From positions 32,996 through 96,995 of the forward strand of contig JAUXVT010000066.1 of NCBI GenBank assembly GCA_030680405.1: a DNA stretch of 64,000 nucleotides, written 5' to 3'. Positions 35,674 through 46,300 of this stretch are shown here, one piece after another. The stretch is from Thiobacillus sp. (GTDB lineage: Bacteria; Pseudomonadota; Gammaproteobacteria; Burkholderiales; Thiobacillaceae). The stretch's first letter is position 1, and each line of letters starts with the position of its first letter. The position numbers and the translations under genes were made by a program. The notes below the pieces were generated by a model that did no database searches, was not told where the DNA came from, and saw nothing but the letters and a program-made list of their open reading frames with translations.

Positions 35674-36753
35674 TTATTCCCCCAGCCATTGCGCTTTTAG
35701 CGCCGCCACGCCTTTGGCGGCGACACGGCTGCCGGGGGCCAGGCCGGTGACTTCGGCCTGGCTGGCGTTCTGGCGAACCAGCTGCACCGGTGTGGGCGTG
35801 AAGCCCTGCGCGGTTTCGACAAAGACGTACGGCACATTGGCTTTCCACACCAGCGCGGCAGCGGGCACGGCCAGACCCTGCGCCGACTGCGCACCCGCAA
35901 TGGCGACCTGCACCGACTGGCCGGGACGCAACAGCTTTTGCGGGTCAACGAGGCTGGCGCGCGCCAGCACGCTTTGCGACGCATTGAGCTGCGGCAGCAG
36001 GGCGGTGACGCGGCCACTGGCCTGGCTGTCCGCCACCGTCACCGCTTGCCCGACGGCAACCTGGCGCGCCTGCGCCGTGGACAGCGGAATCTCCAGCGCC
36101 AGCCTGGTCAGATCCGCCACTTTCACCAGTGCCATGCCGGCATCCACCCGTTCGCCCGGCTCGGCGGCACTTTCCGTCACCACGCCGGCGATCGGCGCGG
36201 TCAGCGTGATCGCACTGCCTGACACCTTGCCCGCACCCAACATCGACAGCGTCGTCTGTGCCGCCGCCAGGCTGGCGCGCGCCGACTGCGTCTCGGATTG
36301 CGTTGCACGCAGGCGCGATTCGGCGATCAGGCCTTCGCCAAACAGCTTTTCGTCGCGCGCGGCGTTGCCGGCGGCGAGCTGCGATTTCAGCCGCGCCTGC
36401 GTCAAGGCATTCTGCGCATCGGCCAGGCCGGGCATCGACAGGGTGACGAGCGGTGCGCCGCGTTTGACCGTGTCGCCCGCCTGCACATGAAGTTGCGTAA
36501 CCAGCCCCGCACCGGCTGCGGCAACGACGCGCACACTGGCGGGCGGCAGCGTCACCCGTGCCGGATAGGTGAGCGCCGGGCTGGCGGTTTGTGTGACAGC
36601 GGCCACGGTGGCAATGCCCAGATTGTTCTTCTGGACAGCGGTCAGGGGCAGGACGTCAGCGGCGAAAGCGGGGGCGGGGGCGGGGGCGGCGAACAGCGCC
36701 GCCACAATCATCGGGGCGACGAGAATACGGGGGGCAATAAAACCAGGTGACAT
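35674..36753 (-). CDS. RND efflux periplasmic adaptor (CusB/CzcB-like)
   Basis: A 359-aa membrane-fusion protein with a signal peptide (VAPMIVAALFAAPAPAPAFA), a biotinyl-lipoyl-like domain ('AAAGAGLVTQLHVQAGDTVKRGAPLVTL'), a coiled-coil hairpin and the second lipoyl half ('APIAGVVTESAAEPGERVDAGMALVKVAD'). It links pump and outer-membrane channel. No Cus-type Met-rich N-terminal site is apparent. GGAG precedes the start. Confidence 0.92.
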   Translation of the reverse strand: MSPGFIAPRILVAPMIVAALFAAPAPAPAFAADVLPLTAVQKNNLGIATVAAVTQTASPALTYPARVTLPPASVRVVAAAGAGLVTQLHVQAGDTVKRGAPLVTLSMPGLADAQNALTQARLKSQLAAGNAARDEKLFGEGLIAESRLRATQSETQSARASLAAAQTTLSMLGAGKVSGSAITLTAPIAGVVTESAAEPGERVDAGMALVKVADLTRLALEIPLSTAQARQVAVGQAVTVADSQASGRVTALLPQLNASQSVLARASLVDPQKLLRPGQSVQVAIAGAQSAQGLAVPAAALVWKANVPYVFVETAQGFTPTPVQLVRQNASQAEVTGLAPGSRVAAKGVAALKAQWLGE

Positions 36754-36819
36754 GCTTGATCTCCATGTGCAAAAAAACAGCAGGCAGGCGCGCGCAGGGC
36801 GACGCGCCGCAATGGACGA

Positions 36820-37206
36820 TCAGGCGGAGGGCGGGGCTAAAGCGTGGGGGAGAGTGTGGTCGGGCAGCGCAAGGTACAGCGGCGGCGGCGGCGCCGGCAA
36901 GCCTGTGGTGGGCCGCTCCGTCATGCCGGCGCACGGCAGCGCCAAGGTCACGGCAAGCGGCGCGTCGGCCGCCGCACCCAGCGTGCCGTTCCGCAACGGC
37001 ATGCCTTGCGCCACCTCGACCTCTGCGCCGTGTTCATCGGCCGCGATCACATGGTAGGCGGCATCACTGTGCACACCCTGATGCACGTGCGGCAAATCCG
37101 CATGACTCAGCTGCACCGCCCCCGCATGGGCGTGGATGAACGGCGTCATCACCTGCAGGGTGACGAATAACCAGAGCATCAGGAAGCGGGCGGTTCGGTG
37201 CGACAC
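36820..37206 (-). CDS. Exported His-containing hypothetical protein, first gene of RND operon
   Basis: A 128-aa protein with a signal peptide (FLMLWLFVTLQVMTPFIHAHA) and a His-rich stretch just after it (HAHAGAVQLSHADLPHVHQGVHSDAAYH), suited to metal binding. The C-terminus is Pro-rich. It starts 105 bp from the PmrA/QseB-type box and leads the efflux operon. Perhaps a periplasmic metal sensor or chaperone; family not recognised. Confidence 0.65.
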   Translation of the reverse strand: MSHRTARFLMLWLFVTLQVMTPFIHAHAGAVQLSHADLPHVHQGVHSDAAYHVIAADEHGAEVEVAQGMPLRNGTLGAAADAPLAVTLALPCAGMTERPTTGLPAPPPPLYLALPDHTLPHALAPPSA

Positions 37207-37310
37207 AGTCGGGCTAAGCCAATTGGGTTGGAAAAGTATGTTTTACAGGCTACAGGATGCGGATCAGGACTGCTACCCAGTAGGCGACGGCCGCATCCTG
37301 CCTATCGATT

Positions 37311-37327
37311 CTTAAGCTTGCCTTAAG
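37311..37327. promoter_or_regulatory. PmrA/QseB-type box upstream of the RND operon
   Basis: CTTAAG-N5-CTTAAG, a perfect match to the direct-repeat box (half-sites 11 bp apart) bound by PmrA/QseB-class OmpR-family regulators. It lies 105 bp upstream of the start at 37206. An OmpR-family regulator is encoded at 49131, whose own operon carries a near-identical box at 47492. Confidence 0.6.
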
Positions 37328-37641
37328 TTTCGAGGGCAACCCTCCCGGCTGCCTGGCGGGGAATGAATCCCATCTCAAGATTTCCCTGATTTAGGGGAGA
37401 ACGCAGGCCGGCATCGACCCGAAGGAGGAGTCCATATACGGAAGTTCAGGCGGTTGGCGGAGAACGTCTCTTGTTCGGCCATTTCGATCATTCGAAATTT
37501 GCCGACGACGTGATCAGCGCTGCTGCTTCGAGGGTCAAGAGTTAAGCTCGATAAAAAACAGAAAAGCGATTACGACTGTTGACATCGATAATCTGGTGGC
37601 CTAGAATTTCAACATTAACCAGAAAAGCCTTTTCTACTGAT
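37328..37641. other. Left flank of restriction island 2
   Basis: No gene. 37344-37390 is a diverged copy (roughly 80% by eye) of 47462-47508, including a degenerate box CTCAAG-N5-CCTGAT at 37374-37390. 37428-37445 is an 18-bp perfect repeat of 47319-47336 (GAGTCCATATACGGAAGT). Confidence 0.55.
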
Positions 37642-38211
37642 ATGACGAAGTTGGGGCAAGTGGCAAGCATTCGCATGGGTTACCCGTTCCGGTCGCGCCT
37701 TGAGCACGACGCGACCGGAGCCATCTCCGTTGTGCAGATGAAGGACATAGACGACGCCAGCTTGCTGCACGTGGAAGATGCGGTTCGGGTGGATCTACCG
37801 GATTTCAACGAGCATCACCTGATAAGACGGGGCGACTTGGTATTTCGCTCTCGTGGGCGGACTAACTCTGTGGCGCTAGTTTCGGCTGACGTGGGGCCGG
37901 CGGTCCTTGCTGCACCCATGTTGTTGATTCGGCCCACCGAGGTGCTGCCCGCCTACCTGCTCTGGTACATCAACCTACCCGCAGTTCAAGCTACGTTGGC
38001 GGCGCAGGCAGAGGGAACCTCGGTGCGAATGATCAGCAAGGCGGCGCTAGAGCAGTTGGTGATCGCAGTCCCGCCATTGGAGACTCAGCGGCGAATCGTC
38101 GAAATCGGACAGCTTGCCAGTCGGGAGGCAAGGATCACAACCGAATTAATGGATCGGCGTAAGGCGCTGATTGATGGAATTCTGATGCATAAAGCTCAGG
38201 ATGCCCACTGA
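37642..38211 (+). CDS. Half-size type I specificity (HsdS-like) protein
   Basis: An approximately 189-aa protein from ATG 37642: one target recognition domain ('LGQVASIRMGYPFRSRLE', 'FNEHHLIRRGDLVFRSRGR') and one conserved helix ('PPLETQRRIVEIGQLASREARITTELMDRRKALIDGIL'). A normal HsdS carries two such halves. It may dimerise to make a palindromic specificity, or act with the full HsdS at 41217. It lies 383 bp ahead of hsdM, with the DUF2188 gene between. Could also be a truncated relic. Confidence 0.75.
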   Translation: MTKLGQVASIRMGYPFRSRLEHDATGAISVVQMKDIDDASLLHVEDAVRVDLPDFNEHHLIRRGDLVFRSRGRTNSVALVSADVGPAVLAAPMLLIRPTEVLPAYLLWYINLPAVQATLAAQAEGTSVRMISKAALEQLVIAVPPLETQRRIVEIGQLASREARITTELMDRRKALIDGILMHKAQDAH

Positions 38212-38295
38212 ACTCTAGTGGGTCAGGACGCCGACCCAGGTACTCGCAATACCCGGACCGGCACGTTATGAAACGCAACGAATAAGGAATCCATC

Positions 38296-38538
38296 GTGGC
38301 AAAAACACCTTCATCTAGCAACACCCGTTTTGTTCAGCCAAACCCCCAAGGTGGCTGGGACAACAAGAAAGCCGGCGCAAGCCGTGCAGGTTCACATCAC
38401 GACACCAAGCGGGAAGCCATCGATGCCGCCCGGCAAATGAGCCAGCGCGAAGGTTCTGAGCTGAAGATCAAGAATCTGGATGGAAAGATTGCGCAGTCGG
38501 ATAGCCACGGACACGATCCGAGAAATATCCCCGGCTAA
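38296..38538 (+). CDS. DUF2188 domain protein
   Basis: An 80-aa protein starting with GTG (AAGGA upstream). The DUF2188 signature is clear: 'FVQPNPQGGWDNKKAGASRAGSHHDTKREAIDAARQMSQREGSELKIKNLDGKI' ending 'HGHDPRNIPG'. Function unknown; frequent on mobile and defence islands. It is 55 bp upstream of hsdM. Confidence 0.88.
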   Translation: MAKTPSSSNTRFVQPNPQGGWDNKKAGASRAGSHHDTKREAIDAARQMSQREGSELKIKNLDGKIAQSDSHGHDPRNIPG

Positions 38539-38593
38539 GACCAAAGGCGGGAGGAACCTCTCCCGCCCTTTCCAAACATCGAAGGAATTGCGG

Positions 38594-40153
38594 ATGAACG
38601 ACAAAGTCACACAACAAGAAGTCAACTCGGCCGCCTGGGCCGCCTGCGACACATTTCGTGGCGTTGTCGATCCGGCCCAATACAAGGACTACATCCTTGT
38701 GATGCTATTCCTCAAATACATCAGCGACCAGTGGCAAGACCACTACGACACCTATCGTCAGCAGTACGGCGACGACGACGAGCGCATCCGGCGCAAGCTG
38801 GATCGCGAGCGCTTTACCTTGCCCTTTGTCGAGTTCAAGGATGAAAAAACCGGCAAGCTTATCGAGCGCTTCGCCGGAGATTTCAATAGTCTTTACGAAC
38901 GGCGCAACGCGGCCAACATTGGCGAGTTGATCAACATCGTGCTCGACGGCATCGAGGATGCCAACAAGGCCAAGCTCGACCGCGTCTTTCGCAACATCGA
39001 TTTCAACTCCGAAGCCAACCTCGGCCAGACCAAGGATCGCAACCGTCGCCTGAAAAATCTCTTGGAAGATTTTGCCAAGCTCGACCTGCGACCCTCTCGC
39101 GTTTCCGAGGACGTGATCGGCAATGCCTACATCTATCTGATCGAGCGCTTCGCCTCCGATGCCGGCAAGAAGGCGGGCGAGTTCTATACCCCCAAACAGG
39201 TCTCCCGCCTGCTTGCCCGACTGGTCAAACCCAAACCCGGCGACCGCATCTGCGACCCGGCCTGCGGCTCCGCCGGCCTGCTGATCGAGGCAGCGGCACT
39301 GGTAGAAGAAACCGGCAGCCGCGATTTCGCCCTTTTCGGCCAGGAAGTGAACGGCAGCACATGGGCACTGGCCCGAATGAACATGTTCCTGCACGGCAAG
39401 GACTCCGCGCGCATCGAATGGGGCGACACCCTCAACAGCCCGGCACTGATTGAAGCCGACCGCCTGATGCGCTTCGACGTGGTGGTTGCCAATCCGCCCT
39501 TCAGCCTCGACAAATGGGGTTCCGAGCATGCCGAGTCGGATCGTTTCAACCGCTTCTGGCGCGGAGTGCCGCCCAAGTCAAAGGGCGACTACGCCTTCAT
39601 TAGCCACATGGTCGAAACCGCCCTGCCTCAGGCCGGGCGCGTGGCGGTAGTTGTACCCCACGGCGTGCTGTTCCGGGGCGGTGCCGAAGGCCGCATCCGG
39701 CAGAAGCTGATCGAAGACAACCTGCTCGATGCCGTCATCGGCCTGCCGGGCAACCTTTTCCCCACCACCTCCATCCCGGTCGCCGTCCTGGTCTTTGACC
39801 GGGCGCGGGAAAAGGGCGGCGAGCGCGAAGCCTGCCGCGATGTCCTGTTCATCGACGCCAGCCGCGACTTCCAGGCTGCCAAAACCCAGAACGCCCTGTT
39901 CGACTCCCACCTGGACAAAATCGTCGCCACCTTCGATGCGCGCCAGAACGTCGACAAATATGCCTACGTCGCCCCGCTGGTCGAAATCGCCGAGAACGAC
40001 TTCAACCTCAACATTCCGCGCTACGTGGACACCTTCGAGGAAGAGGAAGAAATCGACGTGGCCGCCGTGGAGCAGGACATCGAGCGCCTGGAAGCGGAGC
40101 TGGCAGAAGTGCGGGTGAAGATGAAAACCTACCTCAAGGAGTTGGGCGTATGA
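38594..40153 (+). CDS. hsdM: Type I restriction-modification methyltransferase (system 2)
   Basis: A 519-aa HsdM from ATG 38594 (AAGGA upstream). It has an N-terminal helical domain, SAM motif 'DPACGSAGL' and catalytic 'NPPF'; the C-terminal coiled coil (EQDIERLEAELAEVRVKM) docks HsdS. It differs clearly from system 1 HsdM (other subfamily). First of five overlapping genes. Confidence 0.95.
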   Translation: MNDKVTQQEVNSAAWAACDTFRGVVDPAQYKDYILVMLFLKYISDQWQDHYDTYRQQYGDDDERIRRKLDRERFTLPFVEFKDEKTGKLIERFAGDFNSLYERRNAANIGELINIVLDGIEDANKAKLDRVFRNIDFNSEANLGQTKDRNRRLKNLLEDFAKLDLRPSRVSEDVIGNAYIYLIERFASDAGKKAGEFYTPKQVSRLLARLVKPKPGDRICDPACGSAGLLIEAAALVEETGSRDFALFGQEVNGSTWALARMNMFLHGKDSARIEWGDTLNSPALIEADRLMRFDVVVANPPFSLDKWGSEHAESDRFNRFWRGVPPKSKGDYAFISHMVETALPQAGRVAVVVPHGVLFRGGAEGRIRQKLIEDNLLDAVIGLPGNLFPTTSIPVAVLVFDRAREKGGEREACRDVLFIDASRDFQAAKTQNALFDSHLDKIVATFDARQNVDKYAYVAPLVEIAENDFNLNIPRYVDTFEEEEEIDVAAVEQDIERLEAELAEVRVKMKTYLKELGV

Positions 40154-41220
40154 GCAAGAAAGTTGCTAAGCCGGCATCGAGCGCTGAAGACCGCATCGTT
40201 ATTTTCCAGGAGCAGGCCATTCGGCGTACCTGGCACGAAAACGAATGGTGGTTCTCGGTCATTGACGTGGTGGGCATCCTTTCTGAAACAGCCATCCCCA
40301 AGCGCTATTGGTCTGACCTCAAGCGGAAACTCGTGCAGGAAGCGGGCTCCGAGCAACCGTACGAAAAAATCGTACGGTTGAAACTCACCGCCCCGGATGG
40401 CAAGCAACGGGACACCGACGTCGCCAATACCGAGACACTTTTCCGCATTATCCAGTCCATCCCCTCGCCCAAGGCCGAACCCTTCAAACGCTGGCTGGCG
40501 CAGGTCGGCTACGAGCGCGTCAAGGAAATCGAAGACCCGGAACTGGCCAGCCGCCGCGCCCGCGAACTCTATGAAGCGAAGGGCTACCCCAAGGACTGGA
40601 TCGAAAAGCGCATGCGCGCCATCGCCATCCGGGGCGCACTGACCGACGAATGGAAAGCGCGCGGCGTCGCCGAAGGCCGCGAATACTCCATCCTCACCGC
40701 CGAGATCGCCCGCGCCACCTTCGGCGTCACCCCCGGAGACCACAAGAAACTCAAAGGGCTGGAACAGGCGAAAACCGCCAACCTGCGCGACCACATGACC
40801 GACCTGGAACTGATCTTCACCATGCTGGGCGAAGCCGGTACCACCGAGATCGCCAAGCGCAAGGATGCTCAGGGCTTCGCCGACAACCGCAGCGCCGCGA
40901 AGGAAGGCGGCGCCGTCGCTGGCAACGCCCGCAAGGAACTGGAAGCCAAAACCGGCACGCCGGTGGTCAGCCGGCAGAACTATCTGGCTTCTCCCGATGC
41001 GACATCAGCCGGAATCGCCGTAACCGCTTTCATTGAAACGCAGACCGAGGCGCTGGCAACTTCAGCAGCTGAGAAGCCCAAGACCCGCAAGCGGGTGGTC
41101 GCCAAGATACGCCAGACCATCGATGAGTTAGGCGGCACCATGCCCGAAGCTCTGCCGACGTCGGAGAAGAGCATTCAGCAGATTGAGAGCGCCAAGAAGA
41201 AGCTGGAGAAAAAGAAATGA
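40150..41220 (+). CDS. BRO-N / DinD-like protein inside type I operon
   Basis: A 356-aa protein with 4-bp overlaps on both sides (ATGA). The N-terminus 'IVIFQEQAIRRTWHENEWWFSVIDVVGILSE' is a BRO-N/antirepressor-type domain; the full length resembles DNA-damage-inducible protein D. DinD modulates RecA in E. coli. Its place between hsdM and hsdS suggests it tunes restriction during DNA damage or recombination. The Lys-rich C-terminus (KKKLEKKK) is basic. Confidence 0.85.
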   Translation: MSKKVAKPASSAEDRIVIFQEQAIRRTWHENEWWFSVIDVVGILSETAIPKRYWSDLKRKLVQEAGSEQPYEKIVRLKLTAPDGKQRDTDVANTETLFRIIQSIPSPKAEPFKRWLAQVGYERVKEIEDPELASRRARELYEAKGYPKDWIEKRMRAIAIRGALTDEWKARGVAEGREYSILTAEIARATFGVTPGDHKKLKGLEQAKTANLRDHMTDLELIFTMLGEAGTTEIAKRKDAQGFADNRSAAKEGGAVAGNARKELEAKTGTPVVSRQNYLASPDATSAGIAVTAFIETQTEALATSAAEKPKTRKRVVAKIRQTIDELGGTMPEALPTSEKSIQQIESAKKKLEKKK

Positions 41221-42476
41221 TTGCTTCCACACCTCACCTCGTTCGCCTTGAGGATGTGGCGACTTTCTTGGGTGGGAGTACGCCGTCGCGCACCCGCCCT
41301 CAATACTTCGGCGGTGGCATACCGTGGGTGAAGACCACTGACCTGAACAATGGGCTGATCTCGGAAACGGAAGAAACCCTGAGTCCACTCGGCCTTGCTG
41401 AGTCCTCGTGCAAGATGATTCCTGCCAACGCAATTTTGGTAGCCATGTATGGCGGCTTCAATCAGATCGGGCGGACGGGCCTTCTGCAACAGGAAAGCGC
41501 AATTAATCAGGCGCTGACAGCAGTTATTCCAGACCCGCGCAAGCTCGCCCCGGCATTTCTTCTGGAGTGGTTGAACTTACGTGTCGGCTACTGGAAGCGG
41601 TTCGCCGGCAGCAGCCGGAAAGATCCCAACATAACCAAGGGTAATATCGCGGATTTCCCGGTACCGCTCATGCCCGTTGATCAACAGATTGCTTCAGCCT
41701 GCATTCTTGCAACTTGGAATCTGGGGATCGAAAAAACCGAGCGGCTGATTGCGGCGAAGCTGAAAAGAAATGAAATTCTGTCAAATCAACTACTTTTTGG
41801 ACACGCCCGCTTTAGACAACGTAATACCAAGACCACAAGGGCACTTCATTGGTTTTCCGCTCCGAGCGACTGGCAGGTTATGGAGATCGGCAAGGTCGCC
41901 CGCGAGGTGTCGACGCTAAATGGCAGCGACAGCGATCTGCCAGTCCTTTCCTGCACCAAGTACGACGGCTTGGTCGATTCGCTCAAGTATTTCGACAAGC
42001 AGGTGTTCAGCCAGGACACCTCGAAATACAAGGTCGTCAGGCACGGCCAGTTTGCCTACGCGACCAACCATATCGAGGAAGGCTCCATCGGCTATCAGGA
42101 TTTGGTGCATGCCGGATTGGTCAGCCCTATCTACACGGTCTTTCAAGCCGATGCCAAGATGATTGACGACGGTTATTTCTACAAGCTTCTCAAGACCGAA
42201 AAGCTGCGCCAGATTTTTGCGGCGAATACCAACTCCTCCGTGGATCGGCGCGGTAGCTTACGCTGGAAAGACTTCGCCCGCATTCATATCCCGTTACCGC
42301 CGGTCGACGAGCAACGGGAAATCAATGCCATGCTTGATGATGCCAAACGGGAAATTGCTCTGTTGCAAGCCGAGGTCAAAGTCCTCAAAACACAGAAACG
42401 CGGCCTGATGCAAAAACTCCTCACCGGCCAGTGGCGAGTAACCGTTCCAACACCCCGGGAGGTGTCCGATGCCTAA
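41217..42476 (+). CDS. hsdS: Type I specificity subunit (system 2)
   Basis: A 419-aa HsdS with two target domains ('LVRLEDVATFLGGSTPSRTRPQYFGGGIPWVKTTDL' and the one starting 'DWQVMEIGKVAREVSTL') and two conserved helices ('PVDQQIASACILATWNLGIEKTERLIAAKLKR', 'PPVDEQREINAMLDDAKREIALLQAEVKVLKTQKRGLMQ'). Complete. Overlaps DinD-like and HAD genes. Confidence 0.93.
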   Translation: MIASTPHLVRLEDVATFLGGSTPSRTRPQYFGGGIPWVKTTDLNNGLISETEETLSPLGLAESSCKMIPANAILVAMYGGFNQIGRTGLLQQESAINQALTAVIPDPRKLAPAFLLEWLNLRVGYWKRFAGSSRKDPNITKGNIADFPVPLMPVDQQIASACILATWNLGIEKTERLIAAKLKRNEILSNQLLFGHARFRQRNTKTTRALHWFSAPSDWQVMEIGKVAREVSTLNGSDSDLPVLSCTKYDGLVDSLKYFDKQVFSQDTSKYKVVRHGQFAYATNHIEEGSIGYQDLVHAGLVSPIYTVFQADAKMIDDGYFYKLLKTEKLRQIFAANTNSSVDRRGSLRWKDFARIHIPLPPVDEQREINAMLDDAKREIALLQAEVKVLKTQKRGLMQKLLTGQWRVTVPTPREVSDA

Positions 42477-43293
42477 GAAGCTCATCCCCATGGCGATTTC
42501 CTATGACTTCGACGGCACGCTCGCGCCGGGAAACATGCAGGAGTACGACTTCATCCCCGCCATCAACATGCTTTCCAAGCATTTCTGGGCATCGGTGAAC
42601 GAACTCGCTGAAAAACATGAGATGGACCAGATACTCGCCTATATGCACGCCATGCTCGAAGAGGCGCGGAAGGCGAAGGTCGCGGTTCGAAAGGCTGACT
42701 TCAAGAACTTCGGTGCGAATATCGAGTTATTCCCCGGCGTGAAAGATTGGTTCAAGCGGATCAACGTCTATGCCAGAAGCAAGGGTGTGCGGCTGGAACA
42801 CTTCATCATTTCCTCGGGCATTCGGGAGATGGTGGAAGGCACGCCGATCTACAAGGAGTTCAAGAAGGTCTACGCATCCGGGTTCATGTTCGACCACAAC
42901 GGCGTCGCCTGCTGGCCGGCCCTGGCGATGAACTACACGACCAAAACCCAATACCTGTTTCGCATCAACAAGGGCAGCTTGGACGTTCATGACAATTCCA
43001 TCATCAACAAATATGTACCGAAGGAGTTGCGCCCCGTTCCCTTCGAGCACATGGTTTTCGTTGGCGACGGGGAAACCGATATTCCCTGCATGCGGCTGGT
43101 CAAAGATCAAGGCGGCCATTCCATCGCGGTGTATAACCCCGGCAAGCGCGGTGCGAAAAAGCATGCGGAGCAGTTGATCAAGGATGGACGCGCAACCCTG
43201 TTTGCTACCGCTGACTACCAGGAAGGAAGCCAGATAGATCAGGCAGTAAAAGCCATCATTGACAAGGTTGAAGCATCCGCAAGGATTGCCTGA
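42469..43293 (+). CDS. HAD-superfamily phosphatase inside type I operon
   Basis: A 274-aa protein. HAD motif I 'ISYDFDGTLAP' (nucleophile Asp13, Asp15), motif II Ser/Thr in 'FIISSGI', motif IV 'VFVGDGETDIPCMRL'. A phosphatase acting on a small phosphate ester or nucleotide. It overlaps hsdS by 8 bp and ends 8 bp before hsdR, so it is a built-in member of this operon. Role in restriction unknown; possibly nucleotide salvage or protein dephosphorylation. Confidence 0.88.
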   Translation: MPKKLIPMAISYDFDGTLAPGNMQEYDFIPAINMLSKHFWASVNELAEKHEMDQILAYMHAMLEEARKAKVAVRKADFKNFGANIELFPGVKDWFKRINVYARSKGVRLEHFIISSGIREMVEGTPIYKEFKKVYASGFMFDHNGVACWPALAMNYTTKTQYLFRINKGSLDVHDNSIINKYVPKELRPVPFEHMVFVGDGETDIPCMRLVKDQGGHSIAVYNPGKRGAKKHAEQLIKDGRATLFATADYQEGSQIDQAVKAIIDKVEASARIA

Positions 43294-43301
43294 GGATTTC
43301 C

Positions 43302-46300
43302 ATGGACAGCTTCCGTTTCAACGAGAAACACCTCTCGCAAATTCCCGCCCTGCAACTGCTGGCCAATCTCGGTTACAGCTATCTGACACCGGAGCAGGCA
43401 CTCGCGATGCGTGGCGGGCGGCTTGCCAACGTGCTGCTGGAAGAGGTGTTGCGCGACAGTCTCAAGCGCATCAACCGCATCCAGCACAAGGGCGGCAACT
43501 ATCTGTTCAGTGAGGAAAACCTCCAAAGCGCCATCCAGCGGCTGAAAAACGTGAAGTACGACGGCCTGTTGAAAACCAATGAGTCAGTCTATGACCTGCT
43601 GACGCTGGGTGTGGCGCTGGAGCAGTCGGTGGAAGGCGACGTGCGCAGCTTCACGCTCAACTACATCGACTGGAAGAATCCGGATAACAACGTCTATCAC
43701 GTCACCGCCGAATTTTCGGTGGAGCGCACCCGCAGCCACGAGACGGCTCGGCCGGACATCGTGCTGTTCGTCAACGGCATCCCCTTCGCGGTGATCGAGT
43801 GCAAATCGCCCAATACCGAGGTGGCGCAGGCGGTGTCGCAGATGATCCGAAACCAGCGCGACGAGTACGTCCCGGCACTGTTCACTTACGCCCAACTGGT
43901 GATCGCCACCAACAAGAACCACTGCAAATACGCCACCGTGGGTACGGCGGCCAAATACTGGTCGGTGTGGCGTGAGGAGAGGGAAGAGAAGGACGAGGAC
44001 GGCGCGGCCTTGCGCGCGGTGCTGGATCAAGCCTTGCCGCTGGAGGCGAGGGCCGGGCTTTATGAGTTGCTGGCCGAAGGCTTTGGCGTGCGCGAACCCG
44101 ATGCTAAGTATCTGGTGCGCCGGGCGCTGACCGAACAGGATCGCACGATTTACGCCCTGTGTCGGCCCGAGCGTCTGCTGCGCATGGCGCTACAGTTCAC
44201 GGTATTCGATGGCGGGCGGCGCAAGATTGCCCGCTACCAGCAGTTCTTCGCGGTCGAGCGCATTCTTGGGCGGGTGAAGCAGCGCGACGATGCCGGGCGA
44301 CGGGCCGGTGGCATCGTCTGGCACACCCAGGGCTCGGGCAAGTCGCTAACGATGGTGATGCTGGCCAAGGCGCTGGTGCTCGATCTCGATATCCGCACGC
44401 CGCGCATCGTTCTGGTCACCGACCGGGTCGATCTCGACAAGCAACTCGGCAACACCTTTGCGGCCTGCGGCCTGACGCCGGATCGGGCTGAGTCGGGGCG
44501 GCATCTGGTGGAGTTGGTGGCCGAGAACAAGGCGCATATCGTCACCTCGCTGATCCACAAGTTTGACAAGGCGCTGTCCACACGCAAGTTCCAGGACGAA
44601 TCCACGGAAATCTTTGTGCTGGTGGATGAAACCCAGCGCACGCAACTGGGCATGTTCTCAGCGCGGATGCGGCAGATGTTCCCGAACGCCTGCTACATCG
44701 GCTTCACTGGCACGCCGTTACTGAAGCGCGAGAAAAGCGACGTGATGCGCTTCGGCGGCATCATCCATACCTATGCGATCAACCAGGCGGTGGCGGATGG
44801 CGCCATCGTGCCCTTGCTCTACGAGGGGCGGCTGGTGGAGATCGAGCAGAACAAGGCGGCGATTGATGTCTGGTTTGAGCGCCACACCGAGGGGCTGACG
44901 TCGTCGCAGAAGGCCGACCTCAAGAAAAAATACGCGCGGGCAGAGATGCTCAACAAGGCTGATCAGGTCATCTATATGCGGGCCTTCGACATCAGCGCGC
45001 ATTTCCAGCAGAACTGGCAGGGCACGGGATTCAAGGCGCAGCTGGTGGCGCCCTCCAAGGTGGCGGCGCTGAAGTACAAGGCATTTCTGGATGACATTGG
45101 CGAAGTGAGCAGCGAGGTCATCATCTCTGCCCCCGACGAGCGGGAAGGCTTCGATGACGTGGACGACGACGAATCCACCGATGAAGTCGTCGCCTTCTGG
45201 CAACGCATGATGAAGCGCTATGGCGATGCCGAGGCGTACGAGACGCAGATCATCAATACCTTCAAGCACGGCAGCGACCCGGAGATTCTCATCGTGGTCA
45301 GCAAACTGCTGACTGGATTCGACGCGCCGCGCAACACGGTGCTCTACCTTACGCGCAAGCTGAAAGAACACACCCTGCTGCAGGCCATTGCCCGCGTGAA
45401 CCGTCTCTACGACGATGATGAGGGGGCCAAGCCCAAGGAGTTCGGCTACATCATCGACTACGCCGGCATCCTGGGCGAACTCGATCAGGCGCTGACCACC
45501 TACAGTGCACTGGAGGGTTTCGAAGAGGGTGATCTCGCCGGGGCCCTGGTCAGCATCAACGACGAGGTGCGGCAACTGCCACAGCGCCACGCCGAGTTGT
45601 GGGACGTGTTCAAGACCGTGGCCAACCGGCAGGATGAGGAAGCCTTCGAGCAACTTCTGTCCGACGAAAAAATCCGCGAGAATTTTTACGAGCGGCTCTC
45701 TGCCTACGCCAAGATGCTGGCCATCGCCATGTCCTCCGAGGAATTCATCACCACAACCCCGGAGAACCGTTTCAAGGCTTACAAGACAGACCTCAAGCGC
45801 TTTACCAATCTGAAGGCGGCGGTGAAATTGCGCTACGCCGAGTCCATCGACTACCGCGACTACGAGCCGAAGATTCAGAAGCTACTCGATACCCACATCT
45901 CGGCTAACGAGGTGCTGAGGCTCAATGAGCCGGTCAATATTTTCGATAGCGCGGCCTTCCAGCAAGTCGTGGAGGAGCAAGGCCATGGCAAGCCGACTGC
46001 CGCCAAGGCGGACATGATTGCCCATGCCACCAAACGCGCGATTACCGAACATCTGGACGAAGACCCTGCCTTCTTCGAGAAATTCTCCAAGCTGATCCAG
46101 CAGGCTATCGACGATTACCGAGCCGGGCGGATTTCTGATCTGGAGTATCTAAAGCGGGCCAGCGAGATCAAGGATGCGGTGGTCAACCGCAAGACCGATG
46201 ACGTGCCGGCGGTGCTGCACGGCAACGATCACGCCATTGCCTGTTTCGGTGTCCTGGAGCCGTATTTCGGTCGGCATGTTGCGGATGCCGCGCAGGCAAA